DNA of 64,000 bases from Acidobacteriota bacterium (GCA_020199835.1 JAIVJV010000004.1:62001-126000), one strand, 5' to 3'. Shown: positions 43,986 through 53,947, counted from the first letter of the stretch. Made by a program: numbers and translations. Notes: generated from the letters alone by a model not told the origin.

Positions 43986-44516
43986 TCAACTAACAACGAC
44001 TGCGGCGCCCGCCATCGCCACGTGCCACCTCGCGAGTTTGCCATCCTGCCGCCGGTAGATGACTGCGACCCGATTTCGCTTTTCAGCGGGAATGAAGAAG
44101 AAGCTATCGTTCATGCCGAGCGGAACAAACACACGTTCTTTTATGAACTGATCGTATGCCTTTCCCGAGACTACTTCGATAATGCGACCCAGGATCGCGA
44201 AACCGCTGCTGGCGTAACGAAACTGTGTCCCGGGTGCGAACTCCGGTTCCTGTTTCGCGAGCAACGTGACGGCCTCGGCGACAGTCCGATCGCGCTTGAT
44301 AGTGATGTCTTCGATCTCCGCGGGCCGTGAAAAAGGAAGCCCGGAGGTATGAGTCAGTAAATGCCGAATCGTGATTGAAGGCGTGGCGATTCGTAACAAC
44401 CGATCTGAATCAAGAGAACGCTTTGGTGGACGTTGACTGTGATTCGAGGCTGGTGTTGGAAATATGAGGAGTGTCGTTATCAGAATTCCAGGAATACGTT
44501 GGCGGAGGAAGAACAT
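43986..44516 (-). pseudogene. Beta-lactamase-fold serine hydrolase fragment
   Basis: A 176-codon frame with an N-terminal signal-like stretch joined straight to ITIRHLLTHTSGLPF. The part that should precede this, including the SxxK nucleophile region, is missing. The YxN position reads FRYASSGFA. The frame stops after YRRQDGKLARWH, where another 120 residues with the HxG motif are expected. So it is deleted at the front and truncated at the back. It cannot be active. Confidence 0.7.
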
Positions 44517-44536
44517 TGATCGTAATCTATCAAACT

Positions 44537-45454
44537 ATGACGCGACACATCTACGCAATATTGAGCATTGCATTACTACTGTTCGTTACGATCATCGTTG
44601 CCGCCCGCAGAGCGCCGACGTATGTGCAGAACGACTGGCTTGAACCGTTTCCAGCGTTCCGCATTGCAGGAAATCTTTACTACGTCGGAAGCAAGGGACT
44701 GGCCGCTTATCTGGTCACCACGCCGGAAGGCCACATCCTGATCAACAGCAACATGGAAGCTAACGTTCCCATGATTCGCGCGAGTATGGAGTCGTTGGGA
44801 TTCAAATTCAACGACATCAAAATTCTTCTTATAAGTCACGCACACTCCGATCATTGTGGTGGCAGCGCCACGATCAAACGGCTCACCGGCGCGAAATACA
44901 TGGTGATGGAGGGAGATGTTGATGTAGTCGAGTCGGGTGGCAAAACCGACTTCCATTATGGGAACGATCCGGAAGCTGTTTTTGCTCCGACAAAGGTCGA
45001 TCGCGTCTTGCGCGATGGTGACGACGTGAAACTCGGAGGTGCGACGCTCACCGCGCGTCTCACGCCCGGGCATACGAAGGGTTGCACCACGTGGACCATG
45101 AAAGTTGATGACGGTTCGAAGCAGCGCGACGTCGTGATCGTTGGTAGTCCGAACGTGAATCCCGGATACAACCTTGTTGGCGGCGCCGTGTATCCCCGCA
45201 TGGCCGAAGACTTCGAAAAGACATTTCGAGTGTTGAAATCATTGCCGGTTGACTATTTCCTCGGCGCGCACGGCAGTTATTTCGATCTCGAAGGTAAGTT
45301 TGCGCAGTCGAAGTCAGCGGCTGCGACGCCGTTCATTGACCCGGCAGGTTACAAGAGTTATGTCGCGGATCGAGAGGAAGGTTTTCTCAAAGAGTTGAAG
45401 AAGCAGAAGTCTGCGGTCACTCCTTCGGCGGCTCAGATAGATGAGATTCGATGA
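44537..45454 (+). CDS. Subclass B3 metallo-beta-lactamase-type hydrolase, exported
   Basis: 305 residues from ATG 44537. A signal helix (about 5-22), then the di-zinc ligands of subclass B3: SHAHSDHCGG (His, His, Asp, His), PGHTKGC and GAHGSYF. The spacing matches B3 enzymes, which hydrolyse beta-lactams in the periplasm; environmental members are common and need not confer resistance. Its 3-prime end overlaps the ATPase gene by 38 bases tail to tail. Confidence 0.85.
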   Translation: MTRHIYAILSIALLLFVTIIVAARRAPTYVQNDWLEPFPAFRIAGNLYYVGSKGLAAYLVTTPEGHILINSNMEANVPMIRASMESLGFKFNDIKILLISHAHSDHCGGSATIKRLTGAKYMVMEGDVDVVESGGKTDFHYGNDPEAVFAPTKVDRVLRDGDDVKLGGATLTARLTPGHTKGCTTWTMKVDDGSKQRDVVIVGSPNVNPGYNLVGGAVYPRMAEDFEKTFRVLKSLPVDYFLGAHGSYFDLEGKFAQSKSAAATPFIDPAGYKSYVADREEGFLKELKKQKSAVTPSAAQIDEIR

Positions 45455-45959
45455 TTCGCAAACGTTCGTCTGGAGAGCCACTCGCCTCAACGATTCGTGC
45501 ACTGCCCGAACTGAGAACGCCGAATGCGTCCTCCCTGAAGATTGCACCGAGTCGACGGTCTACTGCCTTTTGCAGTTTCGGCATTTCCGAATCAAGCCAC
45601 GTGTTATCCAGCGGTAAGTAGACGATCAGATCGAGATGTTGCATCGCGTCTGAGACTGGTTCGAGCAGTTCCTCGACGCTATTCGGATCGAGCGCATCGA
45701 TGTAAGCGAGAAAATCCAGCGGGCACCGCTCGTAAATCACGCGCTCTGCCGGCGCGTGTTGCCGCAGACGATCGAGGTTGAATTGCAGTTGTCGCTGGAA
45801 GTCTTCGATAGACGGTTCTGCGGAAAACTCCTCGCCTAAATCTTCCACCATCACCGCGTACGGCTCCGGCTCGTGAATGAAGTGGGGATGCGCACGCAGA
45901 AACTCGTGGATCAGCGTCGACTTCCCAATGTGGTGTGTGCCGGATACAGCGATTCTCAT
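45417..45959 (-). CDS. P-loop ATPase/kinase, AAA_28-like
   Basis: 180 residues, cytoplasmic. Walker A GTHHIGKSTL at the very start, IYERCPLDFLAYI in place of the Walker B/LID region, then a DLIVYLPLDNTW segment, as in NadR/thymidylate-kinase-like single-domain P-loop proteins. Substrate unknown. Convergent overlap with the metallo-beta-lactamase. Confidence 0.75.
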   Translation of the reverse strand: MRIAVSGTHHIGKSTLIHEFLRAHPHFIHEPEPYAVMVEDLGEEFSAEPSIEDFQRQLQFNLDRLRQHAPAERVIYERCPLDFLAYIDALDPNSVEELLEPVSDAMQHLDLIVYLPLDNTWLDSEMPKLQKAVDRRLGAIFREDAFGVLSSGSARIVEASGSPDERLRIIESHLSEPPKE

Positions 45960-45975
45960 TCAACGGGATTATGGA

Positions 45976-46136
45976 TTAGAAATCCGCCTCAGCATATGGC
46001 GCACTCCACAGCGTCACTTGCAACACCACTGACTTAAACCACGCCTGATACATATTTTCAACGTCCTCGACACGATGTCCTTTCCTGGCGAGGAACGGTT
46101 TGATTGTCGCAGTGATCGGGTAAATATAGCATCCTG
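45976..46136 (-). pseudogene. C-terminal remnant of an unidentified protein
   Basis: On the minus strand an open frame without a start reads YPITATIKPFLARKGHRVED and continues VENMYQAWFKSVVLQVTLW to a TAA at 45976. It reads like real protein, but upstream it loses coherence near 46136. Not assigned to a family. It lies immediately upstream of the ATPase gene. Confidence 0.4.
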
Positions 46137-46271
46137 GAACGGTGTGCCTATGCCGAAATCCCGCCGCGTGTTGAGTATTAGCTAACGCCGTTCGGTCACA
46201 AGTTCGCGTCTGTCCTCGACGCCATCGAAACGCTCGAGGCGGAGTATGGATGTTCGAAAGTGGGATCGTAA
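46137..46271 (+). pseudogene. C-terminal remnant of an HxlR-type regulator
   Basis: The plus frame reads ERCAYAEIPPRVEY, a TAG at 46179-46181, then LTPFGHKFASVLDAIETLEA to a TAA at 46269. This is the wing and last helix of HxlR-family winged-helix repressors (PPRVEY-LTP is diagnostic). The rest of the gene is absent upstream. A remnant with an in-frame stop. Confidence 0.55.
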
Positions 46272-46410
46272 GTCCCGCAACTGAAACTCCTGTTTACCCT
46301 TCAACTCCTTCAATTCTCAAAAAACGGCGATTTGTGAACAGGGCACGAAATTTGAAACGCCCAGTCAGACTTCGTCAGACTCCAAAACTCCGTCCCAGGA
46401 GCCTACTGCC
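46272..46410. other. Promoter region of the second ADOP permease
   Basis: 139 bases with no coding potential, A/C-rich, ending in an AGGAG ribosome site 10 bases before the permease ATG. Together with the two remnants above it completes the 450-base stretch without an intact gene. Confidence 0.45.
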
Positions 46411-48822
46411 ATGCACGACCTTATCTACTGCTTCCGTATGCTGCGCAAGCGGCCGTCGTTCACGATCCTCGCCGTGCTGACACTCGCGCTGGCCATCGGC
46501 GCCAGCACCGCTCTCTTTAGCATCGTCAACGTCGTGGTACTCAATCCCTTTCCTTACCAGCATCCTTCACGGCTGTTTTTCGTTCGTCAAAGTCTACCCA
46601 AGCTCGGCGTGCAGGATCAGTTTCGATCCTCAGGACCGGAGTTTGTTGACATCGCGAAGAGCGGAATCTTTGAACGCGTTGCGGCGTTCGAACCTGTAAG
46701 CCGGAATCTCACCGGCAGTGACGAGCCGGAACGTGTTGCGGCAGCTAAAGTCTCTACTGACTTCTTCACGATGCTCGGCGTGGAACCAATGCTCGGCCGC
46801 ACCATTGCGCCGAACGAACAAGGTCCGAACGGCGAGCGTGTGTTGGTGATTAGCCACGGTCTCTGGCAACGTCGGTTCGGCGGCGATAAAGCGGTGTTGG
46901 GCCAGAAAGTCGCGCTCGACGACGAGCCTTTCACGATCATCGGCGTGATGCCGCCGCAATTCAGATTTGACGAAGGTCAAGCGTGGTTTCCATTTCCATT
47001 CGATTTTGCGCAGGGTCAACGAGGGGCGCGTTCTTTTCCCATCATTGGTCGCATTAGTTCAGGCACGACTGTAGAGCAGGTGAATGCGGCACTCGCCAAT
47101 CTTGCGCGACAGAACGAGCAGGACTTCGGCGGCACTAATCAGGAATACGCCGGGCGAGCGGTATATGTGCAGCCCATTTCGGAGTTTTACTTTGGTCCAG
47201 TTCGACGCGCGCTGTTCATCTTGCTGGGCGCCGTCGCGTTGGTACTACTCATCGCGTGCGCAAACATCGCAAACCTGCTGCTCGCAAAATCGATGGCCCG
47301 TTCGCACGAAATCGCGATTCGCAATGCGATGGGCGCGAGTCGCGCCCGAATTATCCGGCAGATGCTCATCGAAAGCGCCGTACTCGGGTTGCTGGGAGGC
47401 GGAGGCGGATTGCTCCTCGCTTCATGGGGAACGCGTGGGCTCATGGCTCTGATCCCCGCCGGCACGATTCCCGCCGGTCTCGACGCGGGGATGAATGTGC
47501 AGGTGCTTCTCTTCACGCTCGTCGTTTCGCTGATTACCGCCTTCATCTTCGGTCTTTGGCCGGCGATTCAAGGTTCGAGAACACAGACGCGAGAAGCGCT
47601 GCAAGTAGCTAGTCAACGCGCAACTGCCGGACTCGCAGCACGACGCGCGCAGAGTGTGCTGGTCGTTGCCGAGGTGGGCCTTTCACTGATTCTTCTGGTG
47701 ATGGCGGGTTTGATGATCAGGAGCTTCGCGAAACTGACGAACATCGATCCCGGAATGAGCACCGCCAACGTGATGTCGATGCGCATCAATCGTTCACCGG
47801 CGAAGTCAAAAGACGGCGCGCAGAATGCCATCTTTTTTCAAAACGTGATCGATCGCGTTAAGACGTTGCCGGGAATTGAAGCTGCGGGCGTTGCTTCGCA
47901 CACACCGTTTGTTTACACGGAAGACTGGCCGATTACAGTCGAGAGCGCCGCAAACACCGAAATCCAAACGCAAAATATCGACACGCGCACCGTCAGTTCC
48001 GACTACTTCACAACCCTGCAAATCCCCCTCGTGGGCGGACAGGTCTTTTCAACTGAGGACGGACCGCAGTCGTCGCCCGTGGTGCTTGTGAATCAGGCGA
48101 TGGCTAACCGTTATTGGCCCAATCAGGATCCGCTCGGAAAGAAGATCAAGATCGGCGGCATCGGCTCAAAGAGTCCGTGGTTTACGGTTAAAGGTGTAGT
48201 GAAAGACTCAGCGCAATCAGCGCTCGACGAAGCAGTCAGTCCCGAGGTCTATTTCGCCCTCGGACAGATGGCGGGTCGCTATCGCCGTATGAACCTCGCG
48301 GTCCGCACCAGTGTTGATCCGAAGACGACTCTGGCCGCGATTCAAGCGGCGATTCGCGAAGTCGACAAGGACCAGCCGGTATACCAGGTGCAGACAATTG
48401 AAGAACTGATTCGCGACTCTGTGAGCACGCGCCGGTTTGCTTTGACGATCCTGATTCTGTTCGCGGTGCTGGCTCTCGTGCTGGCTGTGTCGGGAATCTA
48501 CGGAGTGATCTCGTATTCGGTTACGCAGCGCACGCAGGAGATCGGCATCAGAATGGCGCTCGGCGCGCAGGGTGGAGACGTGCTGCGCCTCGTGTTGGGC
48601 CATTTCATGCGACTCACGTTGGTCGGCATAGCGCTCGGACTCGTAGCCGCATACTTGTTGACGCGATTGATGACCAGTCTGCTGTTTGGCGTGACACCGA
48701 CGGACATCACGACGTTTGCTTTGGTGCCCGTCGGTCTGTCGCTTGTTGCGCTGGTCGCGTGTGTCATTCCCGCGAGACGCGCAACGAGAGTCGATCCACT
48801 CGTGGCGTTGCGATACGAATGA
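46411..48822 (+). CDS. ADOP-type ABC transporter permease, second copy
   Basis: 803 residues, same architecture as the copy at 16305: first helix (FTILAVLTLALAIGASTALF), periplasmic domain with VISHGLWQRRFGGDKAVLGQ, three helices around ALVLLIACANIANLLLAKSM, second periplasmic domain, three final helices ending PARRATRVDPLVALRYE. No adjacent ATPase. The two copies share order but are clearly diverged, so they are old paralogues rather than a recent duplication. Confidence 0.92.
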   Translation: MHDLIYCFRMLRKRPSFTILAVLTLALAIGASTALFSIVNVVVLNPFPYQHPSRLFFVRQSLPKLGVQDQFRSSGPEFVDIAKSGIFERVAAFEPVSRNLTGSDEPERVAAAKVSTDFFTMLGVEPMLGRTIAPNEQGPNGERVLVISHGLWQRRFGGDKAVLGQKVALDDEPFTIIGVMPPQFRFDEGQAWFPFPFDFAQGQRGARSFPIIGRISSGTTVEQVNAALANLARQNEQDFGGTNQEYAGRAVYVQPISEFYFGPVRRALFILLGAVALVLLIACANIANLLLAKSMARSHEIAIRNAMGASRARIIRQMLIESAVLGLLGGGGGLLLASWGTRGLMALIPAGTIPAGLDAGMNVQVLLFTLVVSLITAFIFGLWPAIQGSRTQTREALQVASQRATAGLAARRAQSVLVVAEVGLSLILLVMAGLMIRSFAKLTNIDPGMSTANVMSMRINRSPAKSKDGAQNAIFFQNVIDRVKTLPGIEAAGVASHTPFVYTEDWPITVESAANTEIQTQNIDTRTVSSDYFTTLQIPLVGGQVFSTEDGPQSSPVVLVNQAMANRYWPNQDPLGKKIKIGGIGSKSPWFTVKGVVKDSAQSALDEAVSPEVYFALGQMAGRYRRMNLAVRTSVDPKTTLAAIQAAIREVDKDQPVYQVQTIEELIRDSVSTRRFALTILILFAVLALVLAVSGIYGVISYSVTQRTQEIGIRMALGAQGGDVLRLVLGHFMRLTLVGIALGLVAAYLLTRLMTSLLFGVTPTDITTFALVPVGLSLVALVACVIPARRATRVDPLVALRYE

Positions 48823-48859
48823 CGACCGCGACCAGTTGATCGGCGGATTCGTACCTTCG

Positions 48860-49576
48860 TTATCCCAATACCTCACGCATAACCACAGCGAGATCGCGGA
48901 TCGCCTGCGCGCCGTTGCCGGCGTAAGCTGATCCGTGCATCGGCGCAATGGTTCGCGGTTCCAGCGCCGCGAGTCGTTGCATGATGCCATCCGTATGCTT
49001 CGTGTAAGGCATATAGTTCGCGAACGGCCCCGCTTGGTAATCAATCAAGGTCTTTCGCGCGCGGTCGATTACGTCAGATGTCGTTGCGGGTTCCACGTCG
49101 CCGTTCTGGTGAAAAAGATCCGAACAGAGCAACGTACCGGTGGTTTCGTCGAAAAGCAGGCCAGCCTCCCAGCAATGCGGCACGTGAGGAGTTTGAACAA
49201 AGCGGAAACTATGCTGACCGGTGTTAAGAACGTCGCCGTCATTCATGCCTTTTGCCGGCCGCAGAGAGAAATCGTTGACGCTCACCATTGCGCCGATCGT
49301 GCTGCACACGGGCTCTGCCGTGGGGGCAATTTGAAGCCACTCATTGAGTGAGCCACACTCGTCTGCCTCAAAGTGACTGAACGAAATCCAACGTATCTTC
49401 GCCGGATCCATAATCGTTGCGACTGCCTCGCGCACAACTGGAAACAGCGTTCTCATTCCGGTATGAAAGAGTAGTGGTTCCTCATCCTTGATCAGAAACT
49501 GATTGAACTGGAGATCGATTTCGGGAATGTAGGTCGAGATACGATAGCAGTCAGCGGCAATCTCAGTAACGGGCAC
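48860..49576 (-). CDS. MBL-fold protein of the flavodiiron-related type
   Basis: 238 residues from GTG 49576, which has AAAGGAG upstream; a longer frame to 49642 adds an unlikely leader. The metal motif reads SHFEADECG, i.e. HxExDE, as in flavodiiron/ROO-like domains, not the zinc HxHxDH. Later ligands: [20 protein letters not shown] and MHGSAYAG. No flavodoxin domain follows, so it would need a partner for electrons. Activity unknown. Confidence 0.75.
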   Translation of the reverse strand: MPVTEIAADCYRISTYIPEIDLQFNQFLIKDEEPLLFHTGMRTLFPVVREAVATIMDPAKIRWISFSHFEADECGSLNEWLQIAPTAEPVCSTIGAMVSVNDFSLRPAKGMNDGDVLNTGQHSFRFVQTPHVPHCWEAGLLFDETTGTLLCSDLFHQNGDVEPATTSDVIDRARKTLIDYQAGPFANYMPYTKHTDGIMQRLAALEPRTIAPMHGSAYAGNGAQAIRDLAVVMREVLG

Positions 49577-49651
49577 TGCTTTGCTCCTTTCTGTTAATAA
49601 AACTAGCCGGGTCGTCGTTAAGTCATCAAAGTACCCTAACACCCGACAAAT

Positions 49652-50053
49652 ATGAAACTCCTGAAACTACTTTTAGCGGCGGTCGTCGCCTGGATTTTGG
49701 GCCTTGCGTCGATCGCCGCTATTTTGTATTTCAGCAACGATGGTGTGGATTTTACCGTTACCGATCTCAGCGGTTTCGGCACGTTGGCGATTGTGGTTTC
49801 CGCTCTTTTGATGGTCTTTTTGTACCTTCCGAGTCTTCACTGGTTGAAGCGGCGACGCGGCGGCGTCAGACCGCGACTCGATTTCCTCCTGCTTCCCGGC
49901 CTTTTTTGTAACATCCCGCTCTTCATTTTTCTCCTCGCGCTGATCAATCGAAAAATGGTTTTGAGCGAAGCGCTCGGATTTATCGTTACCTTCCTGATTA
50001 TCGGTTCTGTGTTTGGGCTGGGTTTTACTCTCGCGCAACACGAAAGCCGATAA
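49652..50053 (+). CDS. Small integral membrane protein
   Basis: 133 residues, four hydrophobic helices with a basic loop ([10 protein letters not shown]) between helices 2 and 3. Family not recognised. Divergent from the MBL-fold gene with 75 bases between starts. Confidence 0.6.
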   Translation: MKLLKLLLAAVVAWILGLASIAAILYFSNDGVDFTVTDLSGFGTLAIVVSALLMVFLYLPSLHWLKRRRGGVRPRLDFLLLPGLFCNIPLFIFLLALINRKMVLSEALGFIVTFLIIGSVFGLGFTLAQHESR

Positions 50054-50178
50054 AAGCATTACAATACGTCCACCAAAAAAATCTTAGTACCGGTGTCGAT
50101 TTCGTGTGTCTCCATTCGACTTACTGTTGAGCGAGTCGACAGTTGCCGGCAAGTTACTAAAGAGAAGGAAACGAAAAG

Positions 50179-51366
50179 ATGAGCAATGTACGAGTACTCG
50201 TAGGCACGCGTAAGGGTGCGTTTATCCTGACCGCAGACGGAAAACGGGAAAAATGGGACGTTAGTGGCCCACATTTTCCCGGCTGGGAGATTTATCACTT
50301 GAAAGGTTCGGCCGTGGATCCGAACCGTATTTACGCTTCGCAAACCAGTGGCTGGTTTGGACAGATCATTCAACGCTCGGACGACGGCGGCAAAACGTGG
50401 TTCCAACCCGGAACGCCCGCCGGTATGCCGACCCTCTCGCCCGAAGGAATGCCGATGGGCGAAAGTAATAAGTTTGTTTACGACACGTCCGAGGAAACCG
50501 GTAAACCGCTCACGACGCATCAATGGTATGACGGCACTCCGCACCCGTGGGAGTTCAAGCGAGTTTGGCATCTTGAACCGTCGCTTGACGATCGGGAGAC
50601 GATCTATGCGGGCGTTGAAGATGCGGCGTTGTTCCGTTCAACCGATGGCGGTCAAACGTGGCACGAACTTCCGGGTTTACGCGGTCATGGCACCGGAGCG
50701 CAGTGGCAGCCGGGCGCGGGCGGCATGTGTTTGCACACCATCATCCTCGACCCGGCAAATCGCGACCGGATGTTCGTTGCCATCTCCGCCGCGGGCGCGT
50801 TTCGCACCGACGACGGCGGCGCGACGTGGAAACCGATCAATAACGGACTGTATTCGCAGTACATTCCGAATCCGACTGCGGAGGTGGGCCATTGCGTGCA
50901 CCACATCGCGATGCATCCCGAGCATTCGAACGTGCTGTTCATGCAGAAGCATTGGGACGTGATGCGGAGCGACGACGCAGGCGATTCGTGGCGCGAGGTT
51001 AGTGGAAACCTGCCGACGGATTTTGGTTTTGTGATCGACGTTCATGCGCATGAACCGGAGACGATTTACGTCGTGCCGATCAAGAGCGATAGCGAACACT
51101 ACCCGGCGGATGGAAAGCTGCGCGTGTATCGCAGTCGAACCGGCGGCAACGAATGGGAAGCGCTAACGAATGGTTTGCCGCAAGAGAACTGTTACGTCAA
51201 CGTGCTGCGTGACGCGATGGCGGTGGATACGCTCGATTCGTGTGGCGTGTACTTTGGCACCACTGGCGGGCAGGTCTATGGATCGGCTGATGCAGGTGAG
51301 ACGTGGGCGCCGATCGTTCGCGACCTGCCGGCGGTGCTTTCAGTGGAGGTCCAGACGCTGAAATGA
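50179..51366 (+). CDS. Asp-box (BNR) beta-propeller protein
   Basis: 395 residues, no signal peptide. At least five Asp-box turns: [36 protein letters not shown] and GSADAGETW, giving a six- or seven-blade propeller like sialidases or photosystem assembly factor Ycf48. No sialidase catalytic arginine triad is evident, so binding or scaffolding is likelier than hydrolysis. Its stop overlaps the next ATG (ATGA). Confidence 0.85.
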   Translation: MSNVRVLVGTRKGAFILTADGKREKWDVSGPHFPGWEIYHLKGSAVDPNRIYASQTSGWFGQIIQRSDDGGKTWFQPGTPAGMPTLSPEGMPMGESNKFVYDTSEETGKPLTTHQWYDGTPHPWEFKRVWHLEPSLDDRETIYAGVEDAALFRSTDGGQTWHELPGLRGHGTGAQWQPGAGGMCLHTIILDPANRDRMFVAISAAGAFRTDDGGATWKPINNGLYSQYIPNPTAEVGHCVHHIAMHPEHSNVLFMQKHWDVMRSDDAGDSWREVSGNLPTDFGFVIDVHAHEPETIYVVPIKSDSEHYPADGKLRVYRSRTGGNEWEALTNGLPQENCYVNVLRDAMAVDTLDSCGVYFGTTGGQVYGSADAGETWAPIVRDLPAVLSVEVQTLK

Positions 51367-51659
51367 TTGTCGTAGTTTTGCCGGCACATTTGCGTTCGCT
51401 TGCGGGCGTGACTGGCGACGTTCAACTCGAGATCGACGGCCCAGTGACGCGACACTCGATCCTTGACGCTCTCGAAGCGCGGTATCCGATGTTGCGTGGG
51501 ACAATTCGCGATCACGTCGCAGGCGAACGACGTCCGATGCTGAGATTCTTTGCGTGCGGTGAAGACGTCACGCACGAGCCTGCGGATGCTCCGTTGCCGA
51601 AGGCGATCGTTTCAGGAGCGGAGCCTTTTTACATCATCGGCGCAATCGCCGGAGGTTAA
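51363..51659 (+). CDS. MoaD/ThiS-like ubiquitin-fold protein
   Basis: 98 residues ending in AIAGG, the double-glycine tail that is adenylated and thiocarboxylated in sulfur carriers. [11 protein letters not shown] opening matches MoaD-like folds. No MoeB/ThiF-type activating enzyme lies nearby. Translationally coupled (ATGA) to the Asp-box gene, a pairing I believe recurs in other genomes; its role is unknown. Confidence 0.82.
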   Translation: MIVVVLPAHLRSLAGVTGDVQLEIDGPVTRHSILDALEARYPMLRGTIRDHVAGERRPMLRFFACGEDVTHEPADAPLPKAIVSGAEPFYIIGAIAGG

Positions 51660-51677
51660 TTTATTCGAGGAGAAATA

Positions 51678-52139
51678 ATGACGACGGGTAACACAAACAC
51701 GATTCGATTACACCGGGTGCTCATGGCGCCGCCGGAGCGCGTTTATCGCGCGTTTCTTGACCCGGGTGCAATGTGCAAATGGCTTCCGCCGAATGGATTC
51801 ACGGGACAGGTGCATCACCTCGAGCCGAAAGTCGGCGGCACTTACAAGATGTCGTTCACGAACTTCTCAACCGGCAACAGCCATTCCTTTGGTGGCGAGT
51901 ATCTTGAGTTAAAGCCCAACGAACTCATCCGCCACACTGACAGCTTCGACGACCCGAACATGCCCGGCGAGATGGTAACGACGATCACGTTCAAAAAGGT
52001 GTCTGTGGGAACGGAACTAAACATCGTGCAGGAGGGCGTCCCGGCCTTCATCCCACCCGAGGCCTGTTATCTGGGCTGGCAGGAATCCCTGATGCTGCTG
52101 GCCCAATTGGTCCAGGCCGAGATCCCTGACCAGATGTAA
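51678..52139 (+). CDS. SRPBCC (AHSA1-type) ligand-binding protein
   Basis: 153 residues. RVLMAPPERVYRAFLDPGAM and the late GWQESLMLLAQLVQAEI helix are the hallmarks of AHSA1-like START/Bet v1 folds, which hold hydrophobic ligands. GAGGAG precedes the ATG and it follows the MoaD-like gene by 18 bases, so it is part of a three-gene operon. Confidence 0.85.
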   Translation: MTTGNTNTIRLHRVLMAPPERVYRAFLDPGAMCKWLPPNGFTGQVHHLEPKVGGTYKMSFTNFSTGNSHSFGGEYLELKPNELIRHTDSFDDPNMPGEMVTTITFKKVSVGTELNIVQEGVPAFIPPEACYLGWQESLMLLAQLVQAEIPDQM

Positions 52140-52206
52140 GCGCTAAGGCCACGGATGACTCGGATGAATCCGCGTTATCCGTGGCTAAAACAGATTCTAT
52201 TTCGCG

Positions 52207-53022
52207 TCAGCGGGGTTCAGTTCGGATCCATCCCTCGCCGGCCTGCTTGAACTGCTCGCGAGTCGAAACGTTGAAAGAGGCCGTTGCCGGGTTCCAAACA
52301 AACTTTTCAACACTTACCTCGGGGTAAGCGATGCTCAGGAGATTGAACGAGTTTGCTTCGCCTCTTTCGCGTGTCGACGTTGCCGTTCCGGCCTGGACCA
52401 CCAGAGCCGAGTATCCATCAATGTTGTATCGCTTGGCGTGGCCGGTGTGACTGATGTGCAGATGGCCGGCGAGAAACAAATCGGCGCCACATGAAGCCAG
52501 CTCTGCCATTGCCATTCTTGCTCTGCCGACTAAATCCCGCTCGTTGTGCCCTTCCGGTAAGTCGAACGGATGGTGGGTCACGACCGCCTTCACGACTCCT
52601 CTTCCAAGCGCGCAGAACCTTTCTCGCAAACGATTGACCTGAGCTCTGTTGATGCGCCCACCTTTAACGACTGACGAACGTGCGGTGTTCACGCCCACGA
52701 TCACCATCTCCTCGTCCGCGTAAACAGGCTGGAGATCATCCGTGATGTAGCGCCTGTATTTTGTTAATGGCTCAAAAAACCGGGTAAACAAATTATGCAG
52801 CGGTATATCGTGATTTCCCGGCACAACTATCTGCGGCTTTGGCAGCGCATCCAGAAACGAACGCGCCTGTTGGAACTGATACGAACGCGCGCGCTGTGTG
52901 AGATCGCCGGAGATGGCGACGAGGTCAGGTTCAACTTCCCGAACAGTCCTCAATAAAGGATCGATCAGAGCAGGATCGACGCGGCCGAAGTGCAGGTCTG
53001 ATAAATGAATTATCCTGCGCAT
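52207..53022 (-). CDS. Calcineurin-like metallophosphoesterase
   Basis: 271 residues. The full di-metal set is visible: LSDLHFG, ISGDLTQ, VPGNHDIP, VVTHHPF and LAGHLHISH. Related to Icc/cAMP-phosphodiesterase-like enzymes. It starts 4 bases after the stop of the lipid-kinase gene, so the two are an operon, a pairing suggesting phospholipid turnover. Confidence 0.9.
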   Translation of the reverse strand: MRRIIHLSDLHFGRVDPALIDPLLRTVREVEPDLVAISGDLTQRARSYQFQQARSFLDALPKPQIVVPGNHDIPLHNLFTRFFEPLTKYRRYITDDLQPVYADEEMVIVGVNTARSSVVKGGRINRAQVNRLRERFCALGRGVVKAVVTHHPFDLPEGHNERDLVGRARMAMAELASCGADLFLAGHLHISHTGHAKRYNIDGYSALVVQAGTATSTRERGEANSFNLLSIAYPEVSVEKFVWNPATASFNVSTREQFKQAGEGWIRTEPR

Positions 53023-53026
53023 GATC

Positions 53027-53947
53027 TCATGTCACTTTCGCTTCTGTTTCTGCGGGCACGATCACGCGGAGTGCGCGCCTGCGGATTTGATATTGAAGAG
53101 GTGTTTCCATCACCTCAACCTCCCCGTCAAAAGCCACCCGGAGGCGTTTGCGGGCGGTTTCTATTTTCACTTCGTTCGAACTCAAGGCCAGAAAGTCTTT
53201 ATCGTTGCGCAAGCGTCCCATCAGAGCACGCAGCGCAAGACTTATCAGTCGTAGACGACTCGTTCGATGGGTTATGTAAATGCTCAGCACGCCTCGATCA
53301 AGGTTATTGCGCAAACCAATGTTGAATGAATCCATTACATAATCATTATTCCCAACGAACACAAACGGAGTGGTCAGGTCCAGAAGATGCTCGTTTACAC
53401 GGAGTCGAACGTCGAGGAATGGATACCTTCGTAATGCCTGAATCGTGGCCCAAACAAACGCGGGCCACTTTCCTGAACCGAGTCGCTGACGCTTTTCCCG
53501 TTCGCGCACGATGATTGGATAAAGACCCAGGCTCGAGTTGTTAAGAAAAATCCGATTGTTTACTTCAGCCACATCCACTTCGGTCGTATGACCGGCGACG
53601 ATTGTGTGTGCCGCTGCTTCGAGGTCAAAAGGAATCCGCATGTCTCTGGCGAAGTGATTGAGGGTGCCGAGCGGTAGTACTCCCAGGGCCTTGTCGCTAT
53701 CAAGAACGGACGCCGCCACTGAACTGACCGTCCCATCCCCGCCGCCGGCGACGATTACTTTGTAGCGACCCCGCGCAGCCTCCAGCGCGAGCTCAGTCAG
53801 TTCAGCACCGTTATGAGCGACCGATAAATCTATGCCCACTTCATTTTCGTTGAAGATTCGGGTGAGGAGTGCGCGCACGTCGTCGTCATCGCGGGCGCTG
53901 GCGCCAGCTTTAGCGGAAATGATGATCTTTACCGGCGTTGAAGACAC
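53027..53947 (-). CDS. Diacylglycerol/sphingosine kinase-fold lipid kinase
   Basis: 306 residues. GGGDGTVSSVA is the nucleotide loop of the DAGK catalytic domain, with LPLGTLNHFARD and a C-terminal beta-sandwich lobe (VAFDGEVEVMET). It phosphorylates a lipid alcohol with ATP; the YegS-type substrates vary. Upstream gene of an operon with the phosphoesterase. Confidence 0.9.
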   Translation of the reverse strand: MSSTPVKIIISAKAGASARDDDDVRALLTRIFNENEVGIDLSVAHNGAELTELALEAARGRYKVIVAGGGDGTVSSVAASVLDSDKALGVLPLGTLNHFARDMRIPFDLEAAAHTIVAGHTTEVDVAEVNNRIFLNNSSLGLYPIIVREREKRQRLGSGKWPAFVWATIQALRRYPFLDVRLRVNEHLLDLTTPFVFVGNNDYVMDSFNIGLRNNLDRGVLSIYITHRTSRLRLISLALRALMGRLRNDKDFLALSSNEVKIETARKRLRVAFDGEVEVMETPLQYQIRRRALRVIVPAETEAKVT

